Below, piece by piece: positions 12,665 through 27,024 of a stretch of 64,000 bases of DNA. The notes under the pieces were generated by a model. That model was not told where the DNA came from. It worked only from the letters and a program-made list of their open reading frames with translations, and did no database searches. Position numbers and translations under genes: made by a program. The number at the start of each line of letters is the position of its first letter. Position 1 is the first letter of the stretch. Source of the DNA: Sycobia sp. Sy_11 (Eukaryota; Arthropoda; Insecta; Hymenoptera; Epichrysomallidae); NCBI GenBank assembly GCA_018907035.1, contig JACCIC010000035.1, forward strand, positions 372,001 to 436,000, written 5' to 3'.

Positions 12665-14030
12665 CTGTAATTTCTTCAATGCTTAGATAGATTAGAATTT
12701 TCGAACTTTTCTACATATTGTTACTATTAATAAATTTTATAAAATTGTATGTTGAATTTCTAGATGTCTATTAATAAGAGTATTTTAATTCTCTTTCCTG
12801 GATTAATGGAATACAAAATTGAAAGTATAATATATACTCTGATTTTTTTATATTATTCTACAAAACATTTTATTTTAATTTAATTATATATCCTTTAGTA
12901 AATATTTTGTATTATATTAATTAAATTTTAGTAAAAATAAATATCATTAGTTCAATTTAATTATTTTGGATTTCTATCATGAGTTACTGATACTTTATAT
13001 GGAAACTTTATACTAATGTAAGCTCATTATTTTGCAAAATCATTTTTTTGGAATGTATACTTTAAATTAGGGGGAAGGATAAAGCCACAGATTGTAAAAT
13101 AATGTGCTCAGTAACTAAATTGTCAAAATACAAGTTTAAAGTGAATATTTGGTCCTTTTTAAAAATAGAGGCACATTTTCTTGGAAACTGTAAAGTTTTA
13201 GACGTGAAATACACGTAAGCAGAGTACTTTTTGTTGAGAATTTTTTATAAGAATTGAACACTAGTTATAATATTTGCTTGTAAAGTAGATGAAAGTTGAA
13301 AAAATGTATTATGATATATGTTTTATTGTTCTATATTATTTTTCATAAAGTAAACATTAATAATTAATTTTTTTAAAAAACTAAAATTTAATAGCCCTCG
13401 CTTTCATTCCACTCCATATACATCCAATAATTTTGTTATAAACAATATAAGTTCATTAAAAATAATTCTATCTCATCAGCTACAGTTAGAATGTGTACAT
13501 CATTGTTTTTTTATATGCACTTTAAAATCTTTTCAAAAAATGTTGAATAGTAAAAGATGTTTTTCATAATATTGTAAAAGTTCCGTACTTTCATAAATAA
13601 ATGTAATTTGTCTGTAAACAATTTTATTATATCTAGATTAGTTTTTTAATTAACATTTTTTTCAAATGCGCACACTTGAGTCCTTATAGTGAATTATATA
13701 TTTCTTTATTTGTTTAATATTTTAACGGATCCGAAAATTTCCTTTTTTTTTAATTTTAATTTCAATTTGAACGTTACATATATTTTTAAATACAAATAGA
13801 ATATTTACATAGTGCAGCAGTAAAAAACATCTTATTTGTTAAATGCGATCAAGGATCTGACTTTACAATGAGATAAACAAAAATATAAAATTAAAAGTAA
13901 ATTAAAAGTATTTCTGTTCTAATAAATTATATAAATGACAGTAAAATAAAATACTATATAAAAAATTATGCTTTTTAGCCGAACTTTATCCGTTTTCTCC
14001 CGTATTTTCTATACTTCTTGTTTTAAATTC

Positions 14031-14114
14031 AACCAATCAGTAATAAATTGTTGTACGCATGCGATAAATTATAATATATATATATGCTATGTTTAGTACG
14101 ATTTGATTGGTTGG
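14031..14114. promoter_or_regulatory. Paired inverted CCAAT boxes upstream of PITHD1
   Basis: AACCAATCAG at 14031-14040 and its near complement TGATTGGTTGG at 14104-14114 face each other across about 63 bp, roughly 400 bp upstream of the PITHD1 start codon. CCAAT flanked like this is the NF-Y consensus. A promoter role is inferred from position. Confidence 0.45.
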
Positions 14115-14522
14115 TAAGCACTATGTATACTATATAGCCTATGTAATGTTATACCGTGGTATATACTAAACTGATATAATTAATGATCATCGTACGATCG
14201 TATCTCAATAATTTTTGAATAACTTCAAGACTCACAGAATAATAATATTTCATTAAGTAACTGAATGTGAAATGTGAATTCCAAAAGTAAACCTTAAACA
14301 GCAATTGATAGTGTACATGTAAATCTTTGATAAACAAAGATCACTTGTTGACATGAAAAAGTATTGAAAGGGATCTTGAAGAGATACACTAAGAAATTAT
14401 TTTCAAAACGTGACTTTTTAAGCATTTTTTGATTGAACAAGAAATATTTCAAGAACTTTTCTTTAAAAAAAATATTGGAATTTTTTCATAACAACATTTT
14501 ATAAATTTTTCATTATTAGAAG

Positions 14523-15503
14523 ATGGAACGCAAATGTCATTGTGGATGTGTTCACGATGAAAAAGAACTAGGAATCCAGTATAATCTTTATCAAAAGATT
14601 GATTTACAAAATGTTGAATGCCTTAACGAATTAGTAGAAGGATCTGGAGTAAAAGTTTTTAAATCCTGGGAAGATCGTTTGGATCACACTAAAGTATGAA
14701 AAATCATATTCAGTATCTTATTATATATTTTTGTCTTATTTTATTCATTCTTATATAAATTTGAAAATTTTCATTAAAGATATAAAATATAAATATCTTA
14801 CATATATTCATTACAGTTTGTAGAAAGTGATGTAGATGAAGAACTTCTATTTAATATCCCGTGAGTGCTTACTAACCTTTTATAATTTAATATTAATTAC
14901 TATTATTGCAATTATTTATTATAAATGTATCATGAGATGACTTTAAATGATATAGGTTTACTGGTGATGTCAAGTTAAAAGGTCTTATTGTTGTTGGTGG
15001 TCCAGAAGATTCACATCCATCAGAGGTTAAATTGTAAGATTTATTTTTATTAATTTTCAAATAAAATGTATAAAATATTTGTTTTATTTTTTAGATTTAA
15101 AAATAGAGAGGGAATGACATGTGAGGATGCTGCAGGTGAACCAGATCAAAAATTTGAATTGTGTATTGATCAGTATGGTGTTCATGAATATCCAATAAAG
15201 TATGTTAAAATATTATTAGATTTTTTAATTAAAGCAGGAAAAAAATTTTATATTTTTCTAACAAAATAAATAATATTTATTTGCAGAGTAGCAAAATTTT
15301 CTTCCACACACTACCTCACCTTATACTTTAATGGTAATCGAGGTGCTGATAGAACGCGAATTGACTATATTGGTCTAAAAGGAGAATGGGCTCCAGGGCA
15401 TCGTCATGGAGTAACTATTTGTACATATGAAGCAGTACCACAACATAGTGATCATATCAGTGGAGAGAACAGTTTTAATGATTTTTCTAGAGAAATTTCA
15501 TAA
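14523..15503 (+). CDS. PITHD1: PITH domain-containing protein 1
   Basis: Five exons, 14523-14693, 14817-14860, 14956-15033, 15095-15199 and 15287-15503, give 204 residues with consistent phases. The protein starts with a short His/Cys-rich segment (HCGCVHDEKELG), which is also found in PITHD1 homologues, and then consists of one PITH domain. Family marks are YQKIDLQNVECLNE, VKLKGLIVVGGPEDSHPSEV, FKNREGMTCEDA, HEYPIKVAKFSSTHYLTLYF and YIGLKGEWAPGHRHGVTICTYE. The PITH domain is the proteasome-interacting module also found in thioredoxin-like TXNL1; PITHD1 has been linked to proteasome function and transcription. Length matches the family (about 200-210). An AATAAA at 15832-15837 may end the transcript. 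Confidence 0.92.
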
Positions 15504-18500
15504 TTATTATTTCTTATTTTTATCATTTATGTTGAAAGCATTGTTGAAGACTGAAAAATACTATAACATCTTTTATTTTGTACTGTAACTGTTTGACATT
15601 GAAGTTATCATCAAGTTCAGTTCATGTGATTTAAATATTTAAGATGTTTTTTGAAAATACATGTTAAAAATTACTTTCAGAGTACTGTAAAATTAAATTA
15701 TCTTTACCTATTTAGATATTATATAAGATTAAGATATCGTAATGTATTTATATTGTTAATAATTTTCTTACTGTTGAAAAACTCATTTTGAAAATGAAGA
15801 TACAATATTTTAATACTCATAGATTCTTTATAATAAACTAAAGAATTTGTAAAAATATTAAATTCTTTTGAAGAATATAAAAACACATTTGAATACTTAA
15901 AAAGATGATTTCTAAATAATTTATTACATGCACTTTATTCAGGTATCATACCGACTAGTAATTATTAATTTCGTCAGAAGATATGCAATATTTTCTTATT
16001 GCACTAATTGAGCTTTTTTTTTTTATGGAACTTGATAGCTTGATTGATTATTTAATCATTTTCTTTTTGTACAGGGCGTATAAATATGTTATAAACACCA
16101 AAAATTTAGACAACGACTGTGTTTGCATGTACATGTATGCAAAAGGAACGTAAATCTGTACCATTGCGATGTTGAATACATTTTCATTCCTTTCATTCGT
16201 TTATTAATCATTTTAACTGCCTTTGCACTATTATTTAACAAGCAACGCGTTAAAATTATTTTTATTTAAATAAAAATGAGACGTGCAGATTGTAGTAGAA
16301 ATACTTAAGCACATGCTCGATCTATTTTGTTATACTGTAATTTAGGGTTTAGCGGTTATTTTGTAATGCATGTAAACAGTCGGAGGTACTTACTATGGGA
16401 TCACTGCCTCGTATTGCCATTTAGTTACTTGGATGGCGCGCTAAACAAAAAAGCTACATTACTTATAAGTTACGACATTATATGCGATTTCGCTGACGCT
16501 CGTGCTTCTGCTTCGTATTGGAGATTTTACTTGTAAATGTGTCAAAGATTTATTAGCAAAGCGCAGTTTAAAACGGTGCTGCGATGGTGACGTTGAAAAT
16601 TCAGTTCACAACAAAGAAACAACTATATAATTTCTTAAATATTTTCTTTTTGCGTCTTCGACAAGATTTTATATAATATCAATCACTTTTATTTACGAAT
16701 ATTAGTATCTAGCTTGATAATGTATTTCTATTATCTATATGTATGTGAACGGAAATCGGATTTCTTCATATACAAATAATTATTGTTATATTTTGTTTGA
16801 TGTATCAGTCGTTAAAATTAAAGACTACTGGATAAAGTTATTACGCAAATATAAAAATATCAAATAATGATTTTTAAGTGCATCAGTTATAAGTTTTTTG
16901 TTGATAAGCAATAAGTGTGAATAATTATAATAAAAATCGTCGCGGGCCACATAATAAAACGAAATAAAACCAATGTGTCTGAATCTCAGTAAGTATATTA
17001 GAAACACATTTTTCTAGACGTATTTAATTTAATTTAAAATCTAGTTTTTTATAAGCTAATAAATTTCTTATGAAGTAATAAACTATCAAAAAGAATTCAA
17101 TAGACTTTGGTGCTTGTGAACATGTTTAAAAGTATAAAAATTTTTGAAATACAATTTGGAGAAGCACCGTAAATTTGTATTCTAAGATATACATTTATTT
17201 ACAATGTTAAAGATCAATTCACACTAAAAACAGTTTCGATATAGCAATTATTTCAACGCAAAAAGTAGCGATTAGCTGTAATTTAAAAATAAGATATTAC
17301 TAGACTCAAAACACAATAATTATAAATTTTGAAAAAACTTTCTACGATCAGATATTCGATAATAAAATTCATTATTTTTTATAAAGTACTGCGAAACAAG
17401 TTTCAGTTATAAAATTTTTATGCGTAAATTAAATTTTATGAAATTATGCCAATCGTGTTGTATTAAACATGGTTTGAATATTTCATGATAACTACAGCAG
17501 CTGATATATATATATATAAAAATGAAATAAAAGATAAGTTTTATCGACGGGACCAGAATGCATATAAAGACAATGTAGCTGCTCGCATGATGCAGATAAT
17601 GAAAATCAAAACTATATATCAAACGAGCATTTATTTGATCATATATTAATAGTACATGAGATTTTCGAATATTAATGAAATATCGCCTTTTCTTTTTATT
17701 AATTCGCGTACTAAATTTCTTATTATGAAGATAATGTTATTCAAGATTTAATTATGAAAATACTAGCGAAAAAATAAAAGTCGGTAAAAGAAAATAAATC
17801 ATACTGTTTTGAACGTCATTATCCGCATTCACTGTACTGAATACACACAATTAATTTGAGATTCCTGTCACTTGTCTTTATATGAACAATGGATATAAAT
17901 TAAGGACATTTAATCGATGATTGAGTCAATACTGATACACGGAGTTGCAGTAGTATAAATTTGTGATGCAATATGTGTGATGTGTGTATATAAAGTCTAA
18001 TATTTGTGAAAACATATAAAGATATGATTCATAAATCAACTGGTGTATTACTTAAATTTAAACTTCTTAAATTTAGCTTCTTTTTAAGGAGCTAATATGG
18101 TTAATAAAAAAATGGTAATTAGTAGAAATAATTTATTTCCATCAATGCTGCCTATTTTATTAACAGTTTTAAAGTTAACAGTTTTAAATTAAAGAATGTC
18201 GACTTATTTAAACTTTTTATATGCATGTTTACTGATAACTTTACGCGTTGATCGCTAAACGAAAACATATAGAAATATGAAGATACCGTAATAATGTTTA
18301 GAGTGTATAATAATTATTTTGCATAAAGTATACTACGTATATAATATCTGAGGCAAGCTGGTAGCACTAATCGAAGATCAAAATTGATACTTGATGCAAA
18401 GTAATAGTAGAAAACACAATGTTCATGCGTATAATATTCTAAGAATTTAAAATAAAAAAATGAGAAAAATAATGAAAAAAATAATGAGAAAAGTATCGAA

Positions 18501-21500
18501 AAGTAACGTGAATTAAAAGATTGCAGATAATAAAGAAAGAAAAAAGCGTGCCCAAATCATCAATTTAAGGCAAATGAGAATTTGAGGAACATTGAATTAT
18601 GAAATAGAAAACTGGAGAGAATATTTTAACATATGCTATTGAAAATAACTATTCTCAAAATACTATAGAAGAATGAAAGAAAGAAAAAAGAGAGAGAATC
18701 GTGCAATCTAATAATTTAAGGTAATGAAAATAGAACGAGAGCGAGGTAAAGGGGAAGCACTGAAAGATTTATATTATACAGATGATATATCGAGATTTTC
18801 CTCGAAGATGATTGTAACAAGACGGGCTTCGCGAATTTATACAGTGTGATAACGTAATTTTATCATAGAGTTGGCCGATGAGAAATAAGTAACGAAAAAT
18901 AAGCAGAAAATAATAAAGCGCAAGTTGATTCTGTATATATTTACAGTATAAATGTCAAGCGAACAGTGACATCAGCCTACTTTCCGTCGGCATATGTTCG
19001 AATGTCCTGAAATAGCCCGTTATCAATTAGGTATGTACGTATAAAAATCACATGCCAAACAGTCAGCGTGGGGTAAAAAAAACTCGAACTTCTGTCGCAG
19101 GCCTCTTTGTATGCAAAAATGTGCAACGTTTGCATTGTGTTTGCGCTTGCTGTATCGTTTAGTGCAGCCTCCGCGTTGGCGAATCTGATATAAATAAAAT
19201 GCTGCGAACGTGCCCCATAGTAATAATATTCAAGATCTATAAAAGACTAATAATAAATATTATTTGTTAAGTATAAAATTGTTCGTAAATTTAAAGAGAT
19301 TCGAGAGCAGCACAAAAATGATTAGCGAAACATTAGAAATTGAAGTGGGATATTATCGAGCTGTAAATAATAATAATCTCTTTTTGGGGTGCTTATATAA
19401 TTGCTTTAATTAAGAATAAGAAGTATTATTGGAAGCTTTTCGTTTTTATGTAGCCTCAATTATTATAGGAAAGACGAAAGAATTTTATGATTTTTTTATT
19501 ATATTTAAAATTTGGCTTTTTATCTTGAAAAAACAACTAATTTTTTATTAAAGCCTACAGTTTTAGACGAACGCAGGCGGTATTTTGTTCAGCAAGAATG
19601 GCATATTGTTAGAAATTAATATATGAATTTATTTTTCCAATAAGTTTATAATATTTTAGTTTTAAAATTTTTTTACATTTTTTTAATATAACTCAAATTC
19701 ACATATGGGTAGATATAAATGACATTTTTATAGTATACGAAAGAATTACCTAACGTCGTGGAGTACCGCACTCTTCATTATAACCCGCGAAATATCATGT
19801 CTCAGCGTTTAAAAAATCTTTCCAAATTCTCGACTGTGTGATTATAATAAATATTGATTTTTAGATTGTGTAAATAGAAAAAAAATTTCAGGTGGCCTTA
19901 TTAAAAATATAAATAGCTCAATTCTCTATTAAACGATGAAGATAATGATGAGGGATGATGTACCTCTATTACAAGATTCAATTATTAATTCATTCGCAGT
20001 TATTTGCATAGTAATTTTCTCATGAGACGTGTTTTATAGTGCATTCTAATCACACGCACACATACACGATGAGCTACATCCGACATACTAACTCCTCGCG
20101 GTGTTTGTCGGATAACGCTAAATTGTAGAAACCATAAGACACGTTTAGTGTACATGGTTCACACTATCTCAATGACATTATAATTTCAAAACACTGTAGA
20201 ATTGCAAGGAAAAATGGTAGAGAATCGATTTTTTAAATTAAAGACAAAGAATTAAGCTCTAATGATTATTATGTTACAGAAAAAAAAACTTCAACTCTAT
20301 GTGGGTAGCGTCAAACTTTATAATTTGTTGAATGCAAAAGTTGTCCTTCTACTTGACGGTTACGTTTTGTGTGATTAGATAAAAATTTTGTGCGATTAGA
20401 TAAAAAAAAAACTAAGGTTTCGTGTTTCAATAAAAACAAAAAAAAATTTATTTTTAGACAATTTATAACATAGTTACAGCATTTTAAAAGTCGAATAAAT
20501 TTGAGACAATAAGCTAATGATATCATGCTTTTTTAAATGGTGTGTATAATTCAACCTAGAACAATTTTATATAGAAATATTCATCCTCGTTAATTAAAAA
20601 AAATTTGTTCGCAAAATCTGTTTGCAATGTTTTAAAATTGATACGAAGATGCGTAAATTTCCGTTTGGTTCACGTACAAAATCGTATTATTTATAATTTA
20701 TTTTTTCTTCAAAATGTAATTCTTCATGTTGATGAAAAGTCACATGTTTAATGTTTGTACATTTAATGCTTTATCTTCTCCTTTATCACTTTAAACTTTA
20801 GCATTCTAAAGTTACATTAATTAAAAAATTTATTCTATCGATAAAAATCGATTTTCTTAATAATCTTCTTCTGTACTAGTAAGTCCTCAATTGTTAAAAT
20901 TTTATAACAAATTATTCCATTCAGTTTTTCAAAAATTAAGATATTTTTAAAGTGGTTCTTAAATTACTTTTAAAGTTCTGAATGTCAGCCTCTATGCTAT
21001 TAAGATCAATTATCTGGTTGATATACTTTTCATAAATATATTTGCATTATACCCAGATAGACTTAATACTTTTATATTATTAAAATATATATTTAACATT
21101 TTTTTCTATGATAATGATTTCTATAAAAAATACAGTACGCTCTATCAATATATTACAGTAAGCTAATTCATAACTAATATGAGAAATAGTATTAATGTCT
21201 AACTACGCCTATTAACCAATAAATAAGAAGAGTTTAATGATCTACGAGCAATATTCTCCGAATGAAATACAGATAACTAAATGTTCCTTCCAATTACATA
21301 AAGCATTAAGTTTTAAGTGAAAAACTTAAAAGCTCGTTATATTTTATGCAAATTTTTAATTCAGTTTTTTTTATGAATAATATCTTGAAAAAAAATTTTT
21401 AACGTTAAATTCGTATAACTTTTTAAAAAATACTTAAAAAATTCATATGAAATAACATTCCACCACTGAATGAATGTACATAAATATGTCTCTGTAATCA

Positions 21501-23900
21501 ACATTAATATGTAAAAAAAGTAAGAAATCAAAATATATTTAGTTACATTTTGTATTGTAAAAAAAGATAATACTGAAGAAATTATACTCATTCAAAAATA
21601 ATAGTTGTATAATTAACTGTTGTAAAAGAATATGTGGAAATCAATTTAATAATAATATCAATGAAAGAACAGTAGATAATTTATTCATTGTTACTTATAC
21701 TTTCTTCATACATGACTATTTATCCCTTATTTTTATATTAATTTTTGATTCATTAATTTGGGCTAGCTAGATAACAAAATGTAAAAAGCTGTCCCGTTGT
21801 CCAATCCATTATTTTTAAATAAAAAATACAAATGACTATATTTATACGGAAATTTCAAGCTGCTTCATTATACATACATATATATATATATTGTATAAAA
21901 ATAAAACACAATATTTCGCCTCGATAAATAATAACATATAGTGTATAAGTAGTAACAGGCTCAGTGAACCAGACATTGATACGATTACTTATATGAATAA
22001 ATTATTAATCCACAGTAGCTGTATAAAGATTATAAACTTATTATCCAATTCAATGAATATGAGTAATCATTTTAAATAGTTATGAATAAATAATTCAAAT
22101 GAATTTAGAACTGCTCTAATGCTGAATTGCGTTGCATTTAGTTTATTCAGTTTAATATATTTTGAATTCAGTATCGACTTCTATAGTTTTTTGGAATAGG
22201 ATTTTTTGTTCGTTCATTGTTAATTTTTTATAATTTAAACTCCAAACTTAAGATTTGTTTCAAAATCGTTATTAGCAAATAGCAGACGATTTAATGTAAG
22301 CTAAACATTTAAGCGTTCTTCAGAGTAAGCTTTTGGAAACAAAGATAAAAATATCATGGAAAATAAACGTGAAAAAGCGTTCGCCCCTTTTTCACCCCCC
22401 TAAGATTGACTGCAGTTATGTAGATTTTTTTCTAATCGCATCCTTGCATAATTAGAGATATATATCGTTAACTTTCAAATCTCGAGTATATAGGCTCAGC
22501 GATTTTTTCCTGGATAAAAATCAGTGCATAAATGAGTGAGTGAGTGAGTGAGTGACGATTGCCTCGATGAATAATTCCAGATTTTTATATAAAATTAGAT
22601 CATTATCAAAATCAGATACTAAATGAATTTGAATAATCGTTATACAAATAGACTTTTGCCGTATAAGTATATAGTTTGAACGCATTATAAAAAAAAAAAA
22701 AAAAAAATCAAACTGGTCAGATAATGAATCAGTCCCTATCAATTTGAAGTGGAATCCGAATAAGTCTATCTGCTTATATTTGAAAAGCTTTTGTTGAAAT
22801 CCATTAAGTATTTTTCAAATGGTCGCTGTGAGAAACTTCAGATGCAGAATTTATAATCTCCTTGTCTTTCGAAGTTGGAAAAAATGCAACGAAGATCATC
22901 ATATTTTATATAGGTAAATGCTTTCAGCAAATGCGAATATGGAACAAAAATTTCTTATCAAGATGTAATACGTTTTGAAAAATCTTGATGATCGTTGCAC
23001 AGTCGTGTACCTGATTTTTTCGAGGCATGTATAGATTCTTCTATACTAAAGAAATTTAAAATAGTAAAATTTTTCTGTGCAGCGAACGCTTATTAACGTG
23101 CAAGAATAAAAAAAGATTCTTTAAAAAATTTAGTCACATTTAGCTGAATATTAGTTATTTTTTAGCGTAGTTTATGCACAATAGTTATTTTCATAAATAA
23201 TTCACGAACGTGAGAATTTATGGTTTTGTAATTTCGTGAAACATTTATCGTTCATTTTTCTTTACATTAAGTTAATTTATATTTTTATCACATCGTAAAT
23301 AATTTTTACCTTTTTGTTATAAAAATGAACGATACATTTAATCAAATATTATTATATCTGTTTGAAATTAACGTAAATATGTGGAATTGTGTGTTTTACT
23401 TGAATAGCGATATATTATTCTTAAAATTATGAATATAGTTTGAAAGTTATACGATTAAAGATTTTATCAAAATGAAATTTTATTGATTACAAGTAATTTA
23501 AACGGATTATCTGTTATTACAACATTCATATAGGACGTACGAAAAGTTATTGACCAATGCGTAATATGATTATTTCACCGATTATAATCCGTTATAATCC
23601 AATGAAGCAAAAAGAATAGAGATTTTATCAAATTGGATGGTATGCAACAAAATCCGATCAGAAACTTATCTACTATACCGTCGAGCATTAGAATGTTTTG
23701 CGATTAAATAAGATCTTATCTTGGGTCTTTAACGCAAACTGAAGCCGGCCCATAATGTAGTCTAATATATAATATAGTCGATTATAGAGTCGCTAATCAA
23801 TAATTAGAGAAATTGATTTTAATCCGAAGGTCATCCGAGGTTGGACGAAGTCGAAGACGCGACAATAGAGTAAGAACCGTTATATATTACATGGTTTGTA
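15504..23900. other. Gene-poor AT-rich intergenic region
   Basis: About 8.4 kb with no coding exon that I can support. All open frames are short and of AT-rich, low-complexity composition. It contains the PITHD1 3' end (AATAAA 15832-15837), a (GAGT)n tract at 22533-22555 and a poly-A tract at 22689-22707. Slightly GC-richer patches near 16.3-16.6 kb and 18.95-19.2 kb could be regulatory but carry no recognisable motif. It may hold upstream promoters of the monocarboxylate transporter. Confidence 0.4.
22533..22555. repeat. (GAGT)n microsatellite
   Basis: Nearly six tandem GAGT units in intergenic sequence, followed about 130 bp later by a 19-base A tract (22689-22707). Confidence 0.95.
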
Positions 23901-24400
23901 TAATTTACAGATATATAAATATACGGATACATCGAGGGTGCTGGCCGCGCGAGCGGGACAAGAGGGAAGGACCGCGGGACACGAAGGCAGCGGCAAGACG
24001 GAAAAATGGCCCCCGGCGAAAGATCGACAGGAGCCGATCGTCACCTGCGAGTCCTGCTTGGGGGCAGAATTAAGTCGCAGCCGGCCTCGATAACGAGGCT
24101 CGCCGGCGGCGTAATCGCGACGCGGTCGTAGCCTCGGTCGCAGCGGCTAGTCGTCGTCGTCGTCGTCGCCGGGATCGGTTGGCAAAGGCCGCGTCGCGTC
24201 GCGATCACATACGCACACGCGCAGGACAGACTCGCGCGCACGTGCTCCCGCGCATACACATATGTACATTTTACATACGTATAGAGAATCCCCCGAGTCG
24301 CCCGCGGCGCGCTCGCCCCTTCTCCTCCGCGCCCTGCGCCGGCTCCCTGTAGCTTCTCGCACAGATATACCAGTAGATATACCCCCCGTCGTCGACGCTC

Positions 24401-24440
24401 GCGCTCCGCGGCGCTCCGCGGCGCTCCGCGGCGCTCGGCG
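24401..24440. repeat. Tandem 10-bp GC-rich repeat (four units)
   Basis: Three exact copies of GCGCTCCGCG and a fourth with two changes lie head to tail in the GC island. Each perfect unit also contains CCGCGG at the unit junction. Confidence 0.9.
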
Positions 24441-24694
24441 GGTTAATTGCGCGCCGGCTAATTGCGAGCCGAAGCTCGGCGCGTGCACCAGTTCGCCGCA
24501 GTCGGTTGCCGGCTACCGCGCCCGCGCCCGCGCCGATCGCCGCCGAATCGAGCGACAGTCACACTCTCCTATTGCTTCACTTCCTCGCTCCTCTCCGCGC
24601 TCATCTCCGCGCTCATCCCCGCGGCTCTCGTCGCGCCGAATCCGATCGCGGTGCAGGGGCTCCGGCGAGTTTCGCAACGAGACCTATACGCGCG

Positions 24695-24741
<47 letters not shown>

Positions 24742-25098
24742 ACATATCGATGCTCGCGCGATAGACAAATCATATTCGCGTATAGGTCGTAAACGCGATA
24801 AGGCGCAAGAAGAAGGCTCCTCTCGGCGCGCGTCGCCGGAGCGCGATGCGGGCGGCGTTTATCAATGAGCTTTGCTGAGGAGCCCCGTCGCCCGGGCGTC
24901 CGCACCGCCGTCGGCCAGTGCGCGGGAATCGGCGAGGGGGGCGCGATGAGATCGGCAGCTCGCGCACGTGCTCCGCCTCCGAGGAAGTCGAGCGTCGGCC
25001 CGCTCTCTTGAGAGGACCGTCGAGTCGAGCGGCAGCGCAGCCAGGTGCGTGGCCGACACGTGCGCGCGTGCTCGTGCCTTGCACGCGATATACCTACG

Positions 25099-25178
25099 TG
25101 CGTACATACATACATACGTACATACACGTACATGCACGTACATGCACGTACATGCACGTACATACATACATATATATA
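25099..25178. repeat. Minisatellite of CGTACATG/CATA units
   Basis: An imperfect tandem array of ACGTACATGC and CATA units ends in a short TATA run. It lies about 100-180 bp upstream of the transporter start codon, so it is probably in the 5' UTR or core promoter. Confidence 0.8.
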
Positions 25179-25283
25179 TGCGCTTAAAAAAGGACAATCG
25201 AAAGCTCCAAGTATATAGAATAATTGTATACAGATCGGAGTCGAGCCGCGAAAGTTCGTGCATCGTATATACAAATCGGAATC

Positions 25284-26969
25284 ATGGGCCACCTCCCGGA
25301 GAAGAACGGCAGGGTCGGGGGTAAGAAGAGCGCGCCCGAGCAAAGGAAAGGATCGGCGCAGGCCAGCGAGGAGCTGCAGCCCCCGCCGCCGGACGGAGGA
25401 TGGGGCTGGGTCGTCGTTTTCGCCTCGTTTATGGTTCACATTATCAGTGAGTACACGCATATCTGCATTTATACACTCCTATACGCGCGCGCGCGCGCAT
25501 ACGGATATATTATACGTCTATATGTATATTATATATGCATACATACGCGCGCGCGCGCGTGGCTTACAACTTTGGCTTGCTTACTACCGTTTCTTATCGC
25601 GTGCTCTCGTTTCAAGGTGACGATTATATTAAGCATCTGTTCGGTTTATCAAGCGACGATTAAAACGAATCTCAAAGGGGGCCCAAACGTGCGGGCGCTG
25701 AATATTATTTCAACATCGGCGTGTATAAAACTGATCGGCATACAGCGGGGCGAAAATTCTATACCTGTATATTTGACTTGCGCTTAACGCGTTGAATTAT
25801 AAGATTGTCCTTCGTAATGCCGGGGGAAGCGAGAGAGGCTTAAAATGGTTTATTGATTTCATTTTAAAGTAACGTATAGATAATTACACGTGGACGCTCA
25901 GAAGTAGAAATTTCATTTGTTTGAGTTTGTATTGCTGGTATATCGTGCTCGTATGTACACGTGCAAGGCCGTATAATCCTTATCCTATTAGACATACACA
26001 TATAATGTAATATAGATGTGTAATAATTTAAAAACGTCTCGGTTTCTACGTGAAAATGTGAGCAAACGATGTGTAGCTTTATACTCGTCGTTATGTGATG
26101 TACAGAATCATTCAACAAAGTCTTATACACATATTCAACAATACTATCATTAGCTCGGATATAATATACAATAAATTTGTCACTCAGGATTTATTAAAAT
26201 AAAATTTCCTAATTACTCTACTTATATTTGAGTACATTGTTGAGAGAGAGAGAGAGCAATTAAATTTACAATGTTTAAATCTTCTATTATACGAGTATTT
26301 TTTAAGAGGGAATCTGGCTTTCGCAATGATCGAGCCCTATTAGACGAAAATTCATTGTATTTGTTGTCAAGTCAGGCTTATCGCGGATTATTTAATGAAA
26401 ATTCCTTCGAACGACATAATAATAAAAGAACAAACAACAATAGAATAAGAGCGAGAGAGGGAAAATCATTCGAAAATCACGTATACCGATCTTAAATTAA
26501 TGATAAACCGACGATATGACTTTCTGTGTCAATGTTCAGTTTGTAGCAACTGGTGCACATAACTTTTGGCACCAGCTTAGCGAGAGTCGCGCTATTATAT
26601 AAACAATAATCGGCAACGATCGATATAGTTATAAAATATAATTAGCGAGTTAAAGTATAAAGTCCTAGGCTTTAATTGCTTTCGTCGACTGTACATAGGC
26701 GTCTTTGTATTGGAACGAGAATTGGTTTATGTACGATCATTCAACGATTCGCACTGGGACGAATCTTGAAAAGTAATGTGCTCGCGCGATTTCATCAGAT
26801 AGATTGTAAAAGGGCATGATTTATCCGTCGCCAGACGCGATAAATTCGACTTACGTAAATTTCAAGAGAATTACATTTAAAAACGAGCCACGCTCTTCTG
26901 AATACGATCGTTGCTGTTATACGTGCTTGACTCGCAAGCGGGAATCGCTTGCATCCGCGACGTGTACCA

Positions 26970-27024
<55 letters not shown>

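Larger units (their letters stand above)
11382..14522. other. Intergenic region between SelT and PITHD1
   Basis: The SelT 3' UTR (AATAAA at 11539-11544) is followed by AT-rich sequence without recognisable genes. A (TG)n microsatellite lies at 12627-12663. Two oppositely oriented CCAAT boxes at 14031-14040 and 14104-14114 probably mark the PITHD1 promoter. Confidence 0.5.
23900..25446. promoter_or_regulatory. GC/CpG-rich island containing the transporter's first exon
   Basis: Composition changes sharply from AT-rich to strongly GC- and CpG-rich sequence, and back after about 25.5 kb. The island ends with the coding part of exon 1 of the monocarboxylate transporter, so it most likely contains the core promoter and 5' UTR. 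It includes a (GTC)n run at 24150-24168, four 10-bp units of GCGCTCCGCG type at 24401-24440, a (TA)n run at 24699-24733 and a (ACGTACATGC)n-type minisatellite at about 25099-25178. Long open frames on both strands are by-products of low stop-codon density; they mutually overlap and show no domain. Confidence 0.6.

Noticed and set aside
24684..25460. 258-codon minus-strand frame and several other frames in the 24-25 kb island
   Set aside because: They run through (TA)n and CATA minisatellites and antisense to the transporter exon 1; no domain and no splice logic.
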